Origin: a bacterium
Lineage (GTDB): Bacteria > CG2-30-53-67 > CG2-30-70-394
Length of the DNA: 35,546 bases
Direction of reading: 5' to 3'
NCBI GenBank assembly: GCA_024278555.1
Contig: JAJRSX010000135.1
Location: 1-35,546 of the forward strand
Each line of letters begins with the position of its first letter. The first letter of the stretch is position 1. Made by a program: the position numbers and the translations under genes. Below are positions 21,592 to 30,185 of the stretch, piece after piece. The notes beneath the pieces were generated by a model. The model was not told where the DNA came from. It did no database searches and saw only the letters and a program-made list of their open reading frames with translations.

Positions 21592-22033
21592 CGAGGCCAA
21601 GGAGAGCCGCGTCACCCGCGCCTTGCAGGCGGCCGACCACGGGGTCCACGTGCTGGCGGCGGCGGTCCTCTTCGCCGCCGCCCTGTTGATGATCGGCCAC
21701 AGCGTCGCCGGTTTCCGCGACCCCTCGGCCCACGGCCTGCTCAAGGCGATCAACGACATCCTCTTCGTCCTCATCATCATGGAGGTGGTGGCGACCATCG
21801 TCCGCCACCTCCAGCGGCGCCGTTTCTCCCTCTACCCCTTCCTCTACATCGTCATCATCTCCTCCATCCGACGGATCCTGGTGGTGGAGGCGCAGCTCTC
21901 CATGGAGGTGGGGCTGCAGGAGTCGGTTGCCTTCCGCCACGCCCTCATGGAGGTGGCGGCCGCCGGCGGCCTGATCGTGGCCATGGTGGTCGCCTACTGG
22001 CTCCTGCGCCACGCCGACCACCCGGGTGACTGA
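21542..22033 (+). CDS. PsiE-like four-helix membrane protein
   Basis: 163 residues from the ATG at 21542, which has GAGGAG at 21533-21538; a second ATG at 21566 is possible. It overlaps ccoS by about 50 bases. Four hydrophobic segments are visible, with the conserved phrases LKAINDILFVLIIMEVVATI and FLYIVIISSIRRILVVEAQL characteristic of the PsiE (phosphate-starvation-inducible E) family, whose function is unknown. The close coupling to ccoS suggests co-transcription with oxidase assembly genes. No Pho box can be seen. Confidence 0.75.
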   Translation: MSPSRSHAMPIAPHHDDEAKESRVTRALQAADHGVHVLAAAVLFAAALLMIGHSVAGFRDPSAHGLLKAINDILFVLIIMEVVATIVRHLQRRRFSLYPFLYIVIISSIRRILVVEAQLSMEVGLQESVAFRHALMEVAAAGGLIVAMVVAYWLLRHADHPGD

Positions 22034-22105
22034 ACCACAAGGGTGAAGCATCGCGGCGACTGTGCCGATTCCTCACGGGATACCCCATCCGAGGAGACCG
22101 ACATA

Positions 22106-22882
22106 GTGCACGAGAGGATCAGGGCATTTGCGATTCACCTGCTGGCGAGCGCGGTCGTGGCGACCGGGCTCAGCGCCCTGCTCGTCGCCTACTGGTACCC
22201 CCTCCCCTACTTCTTCGCCGACGGCGGCTGGCAGGGGCTGCGGCTGGTCCTGGCGGTCGACTGCGTCCTCGGGCCGCTCGTCACCCTGATCATCTACAAC
22301 CCGAAGAAGTCGCGCCGCCAGCTCTTCGCCGACTACTCGGTGGTGGTCGCCCTCCAGGTGGTCGCCTTCACCTTCGGGACGTGGACCGTCTTCCGCCAAC
22401 ACACGGCGATGGTCGTCTTCGCCGACTCCGCCTTCTACACGGTGGACATGGAGACGGCGCGCAACCTGCCGGCGCCGATCCCCGAATGGGTCGCCAATGC
22501 CGAGCGGTTCCCGATCTACACGGTGGTCGAGATGCCCGAGGATCAGGAGGCGGCGCAGTCCCTGCGCCGCGAGGCCCTGAGCCGCCAGCGCCCCCTCTAC
22601 GTGGTCGCCGCCGGCCGCCTCCGGCCGCTGGACGAATCCACCGCCCACTACCTCACCACCGGCGCCATGACGCCGGACGAGATAGCACGACAGCTCCCCG
22701 CCGAGTCGGTCCACCGCTTCCTCGCCGACCACGACGGCCTGCCGTCGAGCTACTGGTTCATCCCCCTGCGCACCCGCTATGAAAACCTCCTCCTCGCCTT
22801 CCGCCGCGGCCGGCCGAGCCCGGCCGGATGGCTCCCGGCGCCGGTCAGGGTGAGAAGAACCGAGGTGGCGCGGGCGGGGTGA
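22106..22882 (+). CDS. TfpX/TfpZ-like type IV pilin accessory membrane protein
   Basis: 258 residues from GTG 22106, chosen because GAGGAG at 22091-22096 is nine bases away and the family begins with R.RAFAIHLLAS. An earlier in-frame GTG at 22043 would add unlike residues. The N-terminal half has three or four helices with WYPLPYF, LAVDCVLGPLVTLIIYNP and the basic KKSRRQLFADYSVVV, which follow the TfpX/TfpZ pattern. The C-terminal half is periplasmic. Family members sit by minor pilins and aid pilin stability or surface exposure, but no pilin gene lies in this window. The last 25 residues are Arg/Pro-rich. Confidence 0.75.
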   Translation: MHERIRAFAIHLLASAVVATGLSALLVAYWYPLPYFFADGGWQGLRLVLAVDCVLGPLVTLIIYNPKKSRRQLFADYSVVVALQVVAFTFGTWTVFRQHTAMVVFADSAFYTVDMETARNLPAPIPEWVANAERFPIYTVVEMPEDQEAAQSLRREALSRQRPLYVVAAGRLRPLDESTAHYLTTGAMTPDEIARQLPAESVHRFLADHDGLPSSYWFIPLRTRYENLLLAFRRGRPSPAGWLPAPVRVRRTEVARAG

Positions 22883-22962
22883 TGCGGGTTACTTCGCAGC
22901 CCGCGAGGTCGGCCCGCCGGCCCCCCCTCGCGGACGGGAGCGCGCTGCCGCCCGGCGACTGG

Positions 22963-23601
22963 CTACGGCAACAGCGGCGCCAGGGGGCAGCGCTCGCACC
23001 GCGGTCGCGGCTTGCAGTGGTGGTAGCCGGTACGGACGATGAGGGCGTGGTACTCGTTGTACAGGGCCACCTCCTCGGGCAGGTGGTCCATGAAGAGGGC
23101 GCGCATCGCCTCGTAGGTCGCCCCCTCGTCGATCAGGCCGTGGCGGGTGAGGAGCCTGCGGGTGTAGGCGTCGCAGACAAAGGTGGGGCGGTTACCGGCG
23201 TACAGGAGGATCGAGTCGACCGTCTCCGGACCGAGGCCGTTCACCTCCAGGAGCTCGGCCCGGCGGGTGGCGAGATCGCCGTTGAGGTAGGTAGTAATCT
23301 CCCCACCGTGGTCATGCAGGTGGCGGAGCAGGTTGCGCAGCCGCCTGGCCTTGACGTTGAAGTACCCCGCCGGCCGCAGGAGCTCGGCGAGCTCCTCGTG
23401 AGAGAGGGCGAGGAGCGGCTCCGGGGCGAGGCAGCCGGCGCGCTTCAGGTTGTCGATCGCCCGCTCGACGTTGCGCCAGGCGGTGTTCTGGGTCAGCACC
23501 GCCCCCACCGCCACCTCGAAGGGCGACTCCCCCGGCCACCAGTGCTGCGGCCCGAAGGCGGCCAGCAGCCGCTGGTAGATGTCGAGGAGGCGGGCGCGCA
23601 T
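22963..23601 (-). CDS. Endonuclease III-like HhH-GPD DNA glycosylase
   Basis: 212 residues from the ATG at 23601; upstream in-frame sequence runs into a REP element and is not coding. WWPGESPFEVAVGAVLTQNT (21-40) and the helix-hairpin-helix NGLGPETVDS are typical of the endonuclease III-domain glycosylases related to 3-methyladenine DNA glycosylase. Asp144 in VCDAYT is the catalytic Asp. At the position of the Nth lyase lysine (GVGRKT) there is Glu126, so a monofunctional glycosylase is more likely than an AP lyase. Three Cys (196, 202, 205) lie near the end; a fourth cluster ligand of the Nth type is not visible. It would excise damaged bases. Confidence 0.8.
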   Translation of the reverse strand: MRARLLDIYQRLLAAFGPQHWWPGESPFEVAVGAVLTQNTAWRNVERAIDNLKRAGCLAPEPLLALSHEELAELLRPAGYFNVKARRLRNLLRHLHDHGGEITTYLNGDLATRRAELLEVNGLGPETVDSILLYAGNRPTFVCDAYTRRLLTRHGLIDEGATYEAMRALFMDHLPEEVALYNEYHALIVRTGYHHCKPRPRCERCPLAPLLP

Positions 23602-23680
23602 CGGCTGGGAACGGGTTGCATCCGCGCCGCTGGCGCAGAGGGAGTGGGCGCTCAGAGGTACGCAGGTGCTGCCCGCGAAT

Positions 23681-23765
23681 GGTAGGAGCGGGCCATGCCC
23701 GCGACATGGCTCCTCCGGGTCGGCCTGCCGAGGACTCCGGATCGCGGGCATGGCCCGCTCCTACC
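23681..23765. repeat. REP doublet 3
   Basis: GGTAGGAGCGGGCCATGCCC followed by GCGA at 23681-23704 faces CGGATCGCGGGCATGGCCCG followed by CTCCTACC at 23738-23765. The arms are near-perfect inverted repeats separated by about 33 bases. The right arm includes the stop codon of gmd: TAG at 23763-23761 is the TAG of GTAGGAG. Confidence 0.85.
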
Positions 23766-24831
23766 CATTGTCCTCGTAGCTGTTCATGTGCACCTCGCGC
23801 TTTGCCGCCTCCAGGTCCGAGGCGACCATCCGCCGGACCAGCGACGCGAAGGTGACCTGAGGCCGCCAGCCGAGGAGCTTCCGCGACTTGCTCGGATCGC
23901 CGATCAGCAGGTCCACGTCGGTAGGACGGAAGTAGCGCGGGTCGATGCGCACCACCACCCGGTCGCCGCCGGCCACCGCCCCGACCTCATCCACCCCCTC
24001 GCCGCGCCACTCGATGGGCAGCTCCACCGCCGCGAAGGCGTGCTCGACGAACTCGCGCACCGCGTGGGTCTCACCGGTGGCCAGCACGAAGTCGTCCGCC
24101 TCGTGGTGCTGGAGGATCCGCCACATCCCCTCGACGTACTCCGGGGCGTAGCCCCAGTCGCGCTTCGCATCGAGGTTGCCGAGGAAGAGGGTCTCCTCCA
24201 GCCCCAACGCGATACGCGCCGCCGCCCGGGTGATCTTGCGGGTCACGAAGGTCTCGCCGCGCTGCTCCGACTCGTGGTTGAAGAGGATCCCGTTGGACGC
24301 AAAGATCCCGTAGGCCTCCCGGTAGTTCACCGTGATCCAGTAGCTGTAGAGCTTCGCCGCGGCGTACGGCGAGCGCGGGTAGAATGGCGTCTTTTCCGTC
24401 TGGGGCACCTCCTGCACCTTGCCGTAGAGCTCGCTGGTGGAGGCCTGGTAGAAGCGGGTCTTCTTCTCCAGGCCGAGCATTCGGATGGCGTCGAGGAGCC
24501 TCAGGGTCCCGAGCCCTACCGAGTCGCCGGTGTACTCGGGGGTCTCGAAGGAGACCGCCACGTGCGACTGGGCCGCGAGGTTGTAGACCTCATCCGGCTG
24601 CACCTCCTGGATGATGCGGATGAGGTTGGTGGCGTCGGTCAGGTCACCGTAGTGGAGGAAGAAGCGGGCGTTGCGGTCGTGGGGATCGACGTAGAGGTGG
24701 TCGATGCGGGCGGTGTTGAACGACGACGACCGCCGCTTGATCCCGTGGACCTCATACCCCTTCTCCAGGAGCAGCTCCGCCAGATAGGCGCCGTCCTGAC
24801 CGGTGACGCCGGTGATGATTGCCTTCTTCAT
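23761..24831 (-). CDS. gmd: GDP-mannose 4,6-dehydratase
   Basis: 356 residues from the ATG at 24831, which has GGAGGGTGAC before it; an in-frame ATG at 24846 is less likely. [15 protein letters not shown] (8-22) is the NADP-binding turn. STSELYG has Thr132 and Glu134, and YAAAK has Tyr156 and Lys160, which are the catalytic residues of the family. [17 protein letters not shown] is also conserved. It converts GDP-mannose to GDP-4-keto-6-deoxymannose in the cytoplasm, the first step to GDP-fucose, GDP-rhamnose and similar sugars for envelope polysaccharides. The next enzyme of the pathway is not adjacent. The stop codon lies inside REP doublet 3. Confidence 0.95.
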   Translation of the reverse strand: MKKAIITGVTGQDGAYLAELLLEKGYEVHGIKRRSSSFNTARIDHLYVDPHDRNARFFLHYGDLTDATNLIRIIQEVQPDEVYNLAAQSHVAVSFETPEYTGDSVGLGTLRLLDAIRMLGLEKKTRFYQASTSELYGKVQEVPQTEKTPFYPRSPYAAAKLYSYWITVNYREAYGIFASNGILFNHESEQRGETFVTRKITRAAARIALGLEETLFLGNLDAKRDWGYAPEYVEGMWRILQHHEADDFVLATGETHAVREFVEHAFAAVELPIEWRGEGVDEVGAVAGGDRVVVRIDPRYFRPTDVDLLIGDPSKSRKLLGWRPQVTFASLVRRMVASDLEAAKREVHMNSYEDNG

Positions 24832-24917
24832 GTCACCCTCCTCCATACGTCGAATCGAGATTGTGCCTGCCGTGTCCCGCGAGGCTGGCCACCATATCGC
24901 ACCGGCCGCCCCGGGGG

Positions 24918-25901
24918 CTAAGGGGCCGGCAGGAGGCGCAAGATCCCACCCTTCGCGTCGACGATGATCGCCTGCGCAACCCCCGCCCGCTTCAGCAGCG
25001 CCATGCCGCGCTCCGGGCCGAGGACGAAGCAGGCGGTGGCGAGGGCGTCGCCGGCCATCGCGCTCGCGGTCACCACGGTGACCGACTCACAGCCACGCGC
25101 CGGCCGGCCGGTGGCCGGGTCGAGGATGTGGTGGTAGCGCACCCCATCCTCGATGAAGTACCGCTCGTAGTCGCCGGAGGTGACCACCGCCGTGTCGGTG
25201 ACGTCGAGCTTGGTGAGCAGCGCCTGCGGGTCGCGCGGGTGCTGGATGCCGATGTGCCACGGCCCGCCGCCCGGCCGCTCGCCGACCACCCGGATGTCGC
25301 CGCCGGCGTTGACGATCGCCCCCTTCACCCCCGCCTTCACCAGCAGCTCGGCGGCGCGGTCCACCGCGTACCCCTTGGCGATGCCACCGAGATCGAGGTG
25401 GGTCCCCGAATAGAGGAGACGGGCCCGCCTCCCCTCGACCACCAGGCGGGGGTAGCCGACCGTGGCCAGCGCCGCCTTCAGGGCCTTCGTCTCGGGGAGG
25501 TGCCCACCTTTCTCACCGAACCCCCACAGGCCGCTTACCGCGCCGATGGTGGGATCGAAGGCGCCCTTGGACAGGGCGGCGACCCGCACCGCCTCGCGCA
25601 GGACCGCGGCGAGGTCGGGAGAGATGGGGGTCCAACGCGGGGCGTTGCGATCGATGGCCGAGACGATGGAGTCGTCGCGGTAGCGGCTCATCTCCCCCTC
25701 CACCCGGTCAAAGAGGGCGAAGACCCCCTGCGCGAGGCCGCGCGCCCGACGCTCCGCCCCGCCGTTCACCGTCACCTCCACCACCGTATCCATGTGGATG
25801 GAGGTGTAGGTGTGCGCCTGTGGCCCGCGGTGGCAGGCGGCGAGGAGGGCCACCGCGGCCATCACCACACCGAGCGGGCGGAAGGGAGATCGCCGGTTCA
25901 T
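24918..25901 (-). CDS. apbE: FAD:protein FMN transferase, ApbE family lipoprotein
   Basis: 327 residues from the ATG at 25901; upstream GTG codons at 25907 and 25919 are alternatives. An N-terminal lipobox LAAC23 marks a lipoprotein. [34 protein letters not shown] and [11 protein letters not shown] are the conserved ApbE motifs for FAD and metal binding. The enzyme attaches FMN covalently to Thr or Ser of periplasmic or membrane flavoproteins such as NqrC or RnfG. No such partner gene is in the window. It lies downstream of a REP doublet and is transcribed in the same direction as gmd and glgP. Confidence 0.92.
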   Translation of the reverse strand: MNRRSPFRPLGVVMAAVALLAACHRGPQAHTYTSIHMDTVVEVTVNGGAERRARGLAQGVFALFDRVEGEMSRYRDDSIVSAIDRNAPRWTPISPDLAAVLREAVRVAALSKGAFDPTIGAVSGLWGFGEKGGHLPETKALKAALATVGYPRLVVEGRRARLLYSGTHLDLGGIAKGYAVDRAAELLVKAGVKGAIVNAGGDIRVVGERPGGGPWHIGIQHPRDPQALLTKLDVTDTAVVTSGDYERYFIEDGVRYHHILDPATGRPARGCESVTVVTASAMAGDALATACFVLGPERGMALLKRAGVAQAIIVDAKGGILRLLPAP

Positions 25902-25954
25902 GGCCACGCAGGGTACCACCCTCCCCGCTCCCCCCCATGGCGCCCCCGGTCCAC

Positions 25955-26042
25955 CGGGAGGAGCCGGCTCCTCCCGGCGAACCCGCCCAAAGGGCGGGCG
26001 GGGCCTCCGGCCCCGTTCGCGAGCGGCAGCTCGCTCCTACCG
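25955..26042. repeat. REP doublet 4
   Basis: GGGAGGAGCCGGCTCCTCCC followed by GGCGAAC faces GTTCGCGAGCGGCAGCTCGC followed by TCCTACC. Between them are CCCGCCCAAAGGGCGGG and GGGGCCTCCGGCCCC palindromes. It fills the gap between apbE and the phosphorylase gene. Confidence 0.75.
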
Positions 26043-26088
26043 AAAGACCGTGGGCCGGGCATCTCTGCTTCCGGCCCCGGGTACCGGC

Positions 26089-28656
26089 CTACGGCAGCCA
26101 CCAGCGAATCAGACCGCCGGCGATGTCTTCGCCGAGCTCTACATGGAAGGGGACGACACGCACGGCGTAGCCGAGCTTGCCGCTCGTCCGGCACGGGATG
26201 GCGCCGCGGAAGGTGGTCTCGCCGGTGGCGTCGTCGTCGTCGGGATCGAGCCGATGCAGCGCCCCGTCGGTGATCTCCGCGAGGGGGTCGACGCGGCCAT
26301 AGTAGAGCTGAACGGCGACGTCCCGCGCCGGCAGCCCCGCCAGATCGACAACCACCCGAACGTCGATGTCGTCGCCCACCTGCTGCTCCGGGGCCCCGTC
26401 GCTCTCCACCGAGACGATGCGCAGGCGCGGCCACGCCCGCACCACCTGCGCCCGCCACTCGGCGAGGTCGCGCGCCTGCGTCGCCTCCGCCCCCTCCTCC
26501 AGGACACAGCGGGCGGCGATCGGGGCGTAGTGCTCCTCGGCATACTGGGAGACCATCCGGTGGGAGGAGAAGGTGGGTCCGAGGGTGGCCAGGGAGTGCT
26601 GCATCATCTGGACCCACCCCTCGGGGATCCCGTCACGGCGCCGATCGTAGAAGGCGGGGACCACCTCCTTCTCCAGGAGGTCGTAGAGGGCGGAGGCCTC
26701 GACCCGGTCCTGCTCCTCGCGATCCTCGTACTCCTCGTGGCCGCCGATCGCCCACCCCACCCCGGGCTCGAACGCCTCATCCCACCAGCCGTCGAGGATC
26801 GACAGATTGAGGACGCCGTTCGCCGCCGCCTTCATCCCCGAGGTCCCCGACGCCTCCAGGGGACGCAGGGGGTTGTTGAGCCACACGTCGGCCCCCTGCA
26901 CCAGGTAGCGGGCCACCGACATGTCGTAGTCCTCCAAAAAGACCACGTGGTTGCGCATCCGCTCGTCGCGGGCGAAGTGGAGCCACTGGCGGATGAGCTC
27001 CTTGCCCGCGTGGTCGCGCGGGTGGGCCTTGCCGGCGATGAGCAGTTGCACCGGCCGCTCGGGATCGGTGAGCAACCGCACCAGCCGCTCGGAGTCGTGG
27101 AGCAGAAGCGTCGCCCGCTTGTAGGTGGCGAAGCGGCGAGCGAAGCCGATGGTGAGGGTGTCGATGGAGAGCGACTGGCGCGCCTGACGCACCTGTGACG
27201 GCGGCGCCGACCGATGTTCGAGCTGTTTCGCCAGGTGGCGCCGGGCGAAGGCGACAAGGCGCTCGCGGCGGCGGCAGTGGGTGCGCCACAGCTCCTCGTC
27301 GGGGACCTCTCGGATCCGCGCCCACACCACCTCATCCGCCGGGGCGTACTGCCACTTGGGGCCGAGGTAGCGGTCATAGAGCTCGGCAAGCTCTTTCGAG
27401 ATCCAACTCGGATAGTGGACGCCGTTGGTAACGTGGGCGATCGGCACCTCCTTCTCGAGGGCGCCGGGATAGAGGGAGTGGAACATCTCCCGCGACACAT
27501 GACCGTGCAGGCGGCTGACGCCGTTGGCGTGACGCGACAGGCGGAGGCAGAGGACCGCCATGGAAAAGGGCGAGGTAGTGTTCGTCGGATCCTCGCGACC
27601 GAGGGAGAGGAAGCGGTCACGGTCGATGCCGAGCTCGCCGTAGGTGTTGTGGAAGTAGCGATCGATGAGGGTCGGGTCGAAGATGTCGATCCCCGCCGGC
27701 ACCGGGGTGTGGGTGGTGAAGACCTGCGACGCGCGGGCGAGCTCCACCGCCTGGTCGAAGGTGAGGCCCAGGGTGGTGCACGCCTGGCGGATCCGCTCGA
27801 TGGCGAGGAAGCCGGCGTGGCCCTCGTTCATGTGGAAGACCTTGCAGTCGACCCCGAGCGCCTGCAGCGCCCGCAGGCCGCCGATCCCGAGGACCCGCTC
27901 CTGGCGGATGCGCATCTCCTGGTCGCCGCCGTAGAGCTCGCCGGTGATCCCCCGGTCCTCGGGCCGGTTGGTCGCGACGTTCGAATCCAACAGGTAGAGG
28001 GCGATACGCCCCACCTGGGCGAGCCAGACGTGGAGGTGCACCTCGCCCTTGGGGTCCTGCAGGCTCACGGTGACCGGCTGGCCCGAAGCGTCACGCACCA
28101 GGGTCATGGGCATCTGATCCACCTGGTTGAGCGGATACCGCTCCTGCTGCCAGCCGTCGGCGTTGAGGTACTGGTGGAAGTAGCCCCCCTGATAGAAGAG
28201 GCCCACCCCCACCAGGGGGACACCGAGGTCGGAGGCGGACTTCAGGTGGTCGCCGGCGAGGATGCCGAGGCCGCCGGAGTAGATCGCCAGGCAGTCGGTG
28301 ATCCCGAACTCGGCGCAGAAGTAGGCGACACACGCCTCCGCCTCACCCGACGGGTGACAGCGGTCGTACCACACCGCCTCGGCGCGCATGTAGTCGTCGA
28401 AGTCCTCGCCGACTCGCCGCAGGTGGTTGAGGAAGCGGTCATCGCCGGCCAGCTCCTCCAACCGCTCCTGGCTCACCGCCCCGAGGAGCGCCACCGGGTT
28501 GCGGCCGGTCTGCTCCCACAGGTCGCGGTCGATGCGGAAGAAGAGGCCGATGGTGTCGGCGTCCCACGACCAGCGGAGGTTATATGCAAGCTCGCGCAGC
28601 CGCTCCAACGGCGCCGGCAGGGTGGGCAGGACGTGAAACTGCTGAATCGCCTTCAT
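26089..28656 (-). CDS. glgP: Alpha-glucan (glycogen/maltodextrin) phosphorylase
   Basis: 855 residues from the ATG at 28656, with GAGGAGGAG just before it. The N-terminus (LRELAYNLRWSWD) is the DUF3417-type start of the second alpha-glucan phosphorylase subfamily (GT35), shorter than classical muscle-type enzymes. FGITDCLAIYSGGLGILAGD, FHMNEGHAGF, GFARRFATYKRA and EASGTSGMKAAANG are conserved, and Lys609 in the last motif should hold pyridoxal phosphate. It releases glucose 1-phosphate from storage glucan. A C-terminal beta-sandwich ends the protein. It is divergent from the phosphofructokinase gene, making a glycogen-to-glycolysis pair. Confidence 0.93.
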   Translation of the reverse strand: MKAIQQFHVLPTLPAPLERLRELAYNLRWSWDADTIGLFFRIDRDLWEQTGRNPVALLGAVSQERLEELAGDDRFLNHLRRVGEDFDDYMRAEAVWYDRCHPSGEAEACVAYFCAEFGITDCLAIYSGGLGILAGDHLKSASDLGVPLVGVGLFYQGGYFHQYLNADGWQQERYPLNQVDQMPMTLVRDASGQPVTVSLQDPKGEVHLHVWLAQVGRIALYLLDSNVATNRPEDRGITGELYGGDQEMRIRQERVLGIGGLRALQALGVDCKVFHMNEGHAGFLAIERIRQACTTLGLTFDQAVELARASQVFTTHTPVPAGIDIFDPTLIDRYFHNTYGELGIDRDRFLSLGREDPTNTTSPFSMAVLCLRLSRHANGVSRLHGHVSREMFHSLYPGALEKEVPIAHVTNGVHYPSWISKELAELYDRYLGPKWQYAPADEVVWARIREVPDEELWRTHCRRRERLVAFARRHLAKQLEHRSAPPSQVRQARQSLSIDTLTIGFARRFATYKRATLLLHDSERLVRLLTDPERPVQLLIAGKAHPRDHAGKELIRQWLHFARDERMRNHVVFLEDYDMSVARYLVQGADVWLNNPLRPLEASGTSGMKAAANGVLNLSILDGWWDEAFEPGVGWAIGGHEEYEDREEQDRVEASALYDLLEKEVVPAFYDRRRDGIPEGWVQMMQHSLATLGPTFSSHRMVSQYAEEHYAPIAARCVLEEGAEATQARDLAEWRAQVVRAWPRLRIVSVESDGAPEQQVGDDIDVRVVVDLAGLPARDVAVQLYYGRVDPLAEITDGALHRLDPDDDDATGETTFRGAIPCRTSGKLGYAVRVVPFHVELGEDIAGGLIRWWLP

Positions 28657-28675
28657 GGCGCTCCTCCTCAAAAGC

Positions 28676-28714
28676 GGCCTCTTCACGAGAGGCCCGGCAT
28701 CGATAAAAGATGCC
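28676..28714 (-). promoter_or_regulatory. Tandem stem-loops in the leader of glgP
   Basis: Read on the minus strand, GGCATC/GATGCC (28714-28696) is followed by GGCCTCT, loop CGTGA, AGAGGCC (28694-28676), then GCTTTTGAGGAGG. The second hairpin with its short U-run looks like a weak terminator just before the ribosome site, so it could act as an attenuator or protein site. Confidence 0.4.
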
Positions 28715-28735
28715 AGCGCCCTCGGAGTGGGTCAA
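28707..28735 (-). promoter_or_regulatory. Possible promoter of glgP
   Basis: On the minus strand TTGACC (28735-28730) and CATCTT (28712-28707) are 17 bases apart. The -35 is good and the -10 is poor. It would place the transcript start close to the first leader stem-loop. Confidence 0.25.
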
Positions 28736-28823
28736 AGTTCAGTAGCTCGGTGACGATGAGAGGACGACCCTCCCGACCGTCTTCTCCCATTCGTCGTCCC
28801 CTCCCCATCGCATAAGGTCTCCC

Positions 28824-30125
28824 ATGCCCGCCACCACCGACTTCACCATCGACAGCCTCGGCCCGTGCCACGTCCCGTCGCCGGTCCACACCGATGACTT
28901 CGTCCCCGACGGCGAGCGCATCCTCCACGACGTCTGCCTCGACCGGGTGAGCGACCGGCTCGCCCGCGGCGAGGAGCCACCCTCGTTCGAACGCGCCGGG
29001 CCGCGCCGGGAGATCTACTTCGACCCGACCAAGACGAAGGCGGCGATCGTCTCCTGCGGCGGCCTCTGCCCGGGGATCAACGACGTCATCCGGTCGCTGG
29101 TCATGTGCCTCCACTACCGCTACGGGGTGCGCAACATCCTCGGCATCCGCTACGGCTACCAGGGGCTCATCCCGCGCTACGGCCACGAGGTGATCGAGCT
29201 CTCCCCGTCGGTGGTCGAACGGATCCACGAAGAGGGCGGCTCCTTCCTGTCGTCGTCACGCGGCCACCAGGACGTCGGAGAGATGGTGGACGCCCTGGAG
29301 CGGATGAACTGCTCCATCCTCTTTTGTATCGGCGGCGACGGCACCCTGCGCGGCGCCCGGGCGATCGCCGAGGAGATCCTCGCCCGCCACCTGAAGATCG
29401 CCGTGGTCGGCCTGCCGAAGACGATCGACAACGACATGTGCTACATCGAAAAGACCTTCGGCTTCGAGACCGCCTTCACCGTCGCGGTCAACGCCATCCG
29501 CTCGGCGCACCTGGAGGCCAAGGGGGCGCCCAACGGCATCGGCCTGGTGAAGCTCATGGGGCGCGAGTCCGGTTACCTCACCGCCAACGCCGCCCTGGCG
29601 CTGAACGACGCCAACTTCGTCCTCATCCCCGAGGTCCCCTTCGACCTGGAGGGAGACAACGGCTTCCTGGAGGCGCTGCACCGCCGCATGGCCACGCGCC
29701 ACCACGCGGTAATCCTCGTCGCCGAGGGCGCGGGCCAGGCCTTCTTCGAACACGACGACGCCCGCGACGCCTCCGGCAACAAGCGGCTCCACGACATCGG
29801 CAGCTACCTCAAGGAGCGGATCAACGGCTACTTTCACGACCGCGGCGACGAGGTGAACCTCAAGTTCATCGACCCGAGCTACATCGTCCGCGCCACCCCG
29901 GCAAACGCCTCCGACTCCATCTACTGCACCCTCCTCGGGGTCAACGCGGTCCACGCCGCCATGGCCGGCAAGACCAACATGGTGGTGGGCAAGTGGAACA
30001 ACATCTTCACCCACGTGCCGATCGCCGCGGTCACCTCGCGCCGCAACCAGATCGACCCCGACTCCACCCTCTGGCAGTCGGTCATCGAGGTCACCGGCCA
30101 GCCCCGACGGATGGTCAACGGGTAG
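28824..30125 (+). CDS. 6-phosphofructokinase of the PPi-PFK-like (group X) clade, probably ATP-dependent
   Basis: 433 residues. SCGGLCPGINDVIR (77-90) is the phosphate-binding start. GGDGT (170-174) has Gly at the position that decides the phosphoryl donor; PPi enzymes usually have Asp there, so ATP use is predicted. PKTIDND (198-204) with Lys199 is typical of the PPi-like clade, as in plant and trypanosome ATP enzymes. GRESGYLTANAAL and PEVPFDLEG are also conserved. It phosphorylates fructose 6-phosphate in glycolysis. A 167-base region with two stem-loops separates it from the divergent phosphorylase gene. Only a weak AAGG precedes the ATG. Confidence 0.9.
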   Translation: MPATTDFTIDSLGPCHVPSPVHTDDFVPDGERILHDVCLDRVSDRLARGEEPPSFERAGPRREIYFDPTKTKAAIVSCGGLCPGINDVIRSLVMCLHYRYGVRNILGIRYGYQGLIPRYGHEVIELSPSVVERIHEEGGSFLSSSRGHQDVGEMVDALERMNCSILFCIGGDGTLRGARAIAEEILARHLKIAVVGLPKTIDNDMCYIEKTFGFETAFTVAVNAIRSAHLEAKGAPNGIGLVKLMGRESGYLTANAALALNDANFVLIPEVPFDLEGDNGFLEALHRRMATRHHAVILVAEGAGQAFFEHDDARDASGNKRLHDIGSYLKERINGYFHDRGDEVNLKFIDPSYIVRATPANASDSIYCTLLGVNAVHAAMAGKTNMVVGKWNNIFTHVPIAAVTSRRNQIDPDSTLWQSVIEVTGQPRRMVNG

Positions 30126-30185
30126 CCCGTATTTCCGCGCGACGATCACCCAAGTCCGACAGACTCCAAGCCCCGCGGCGACGCC

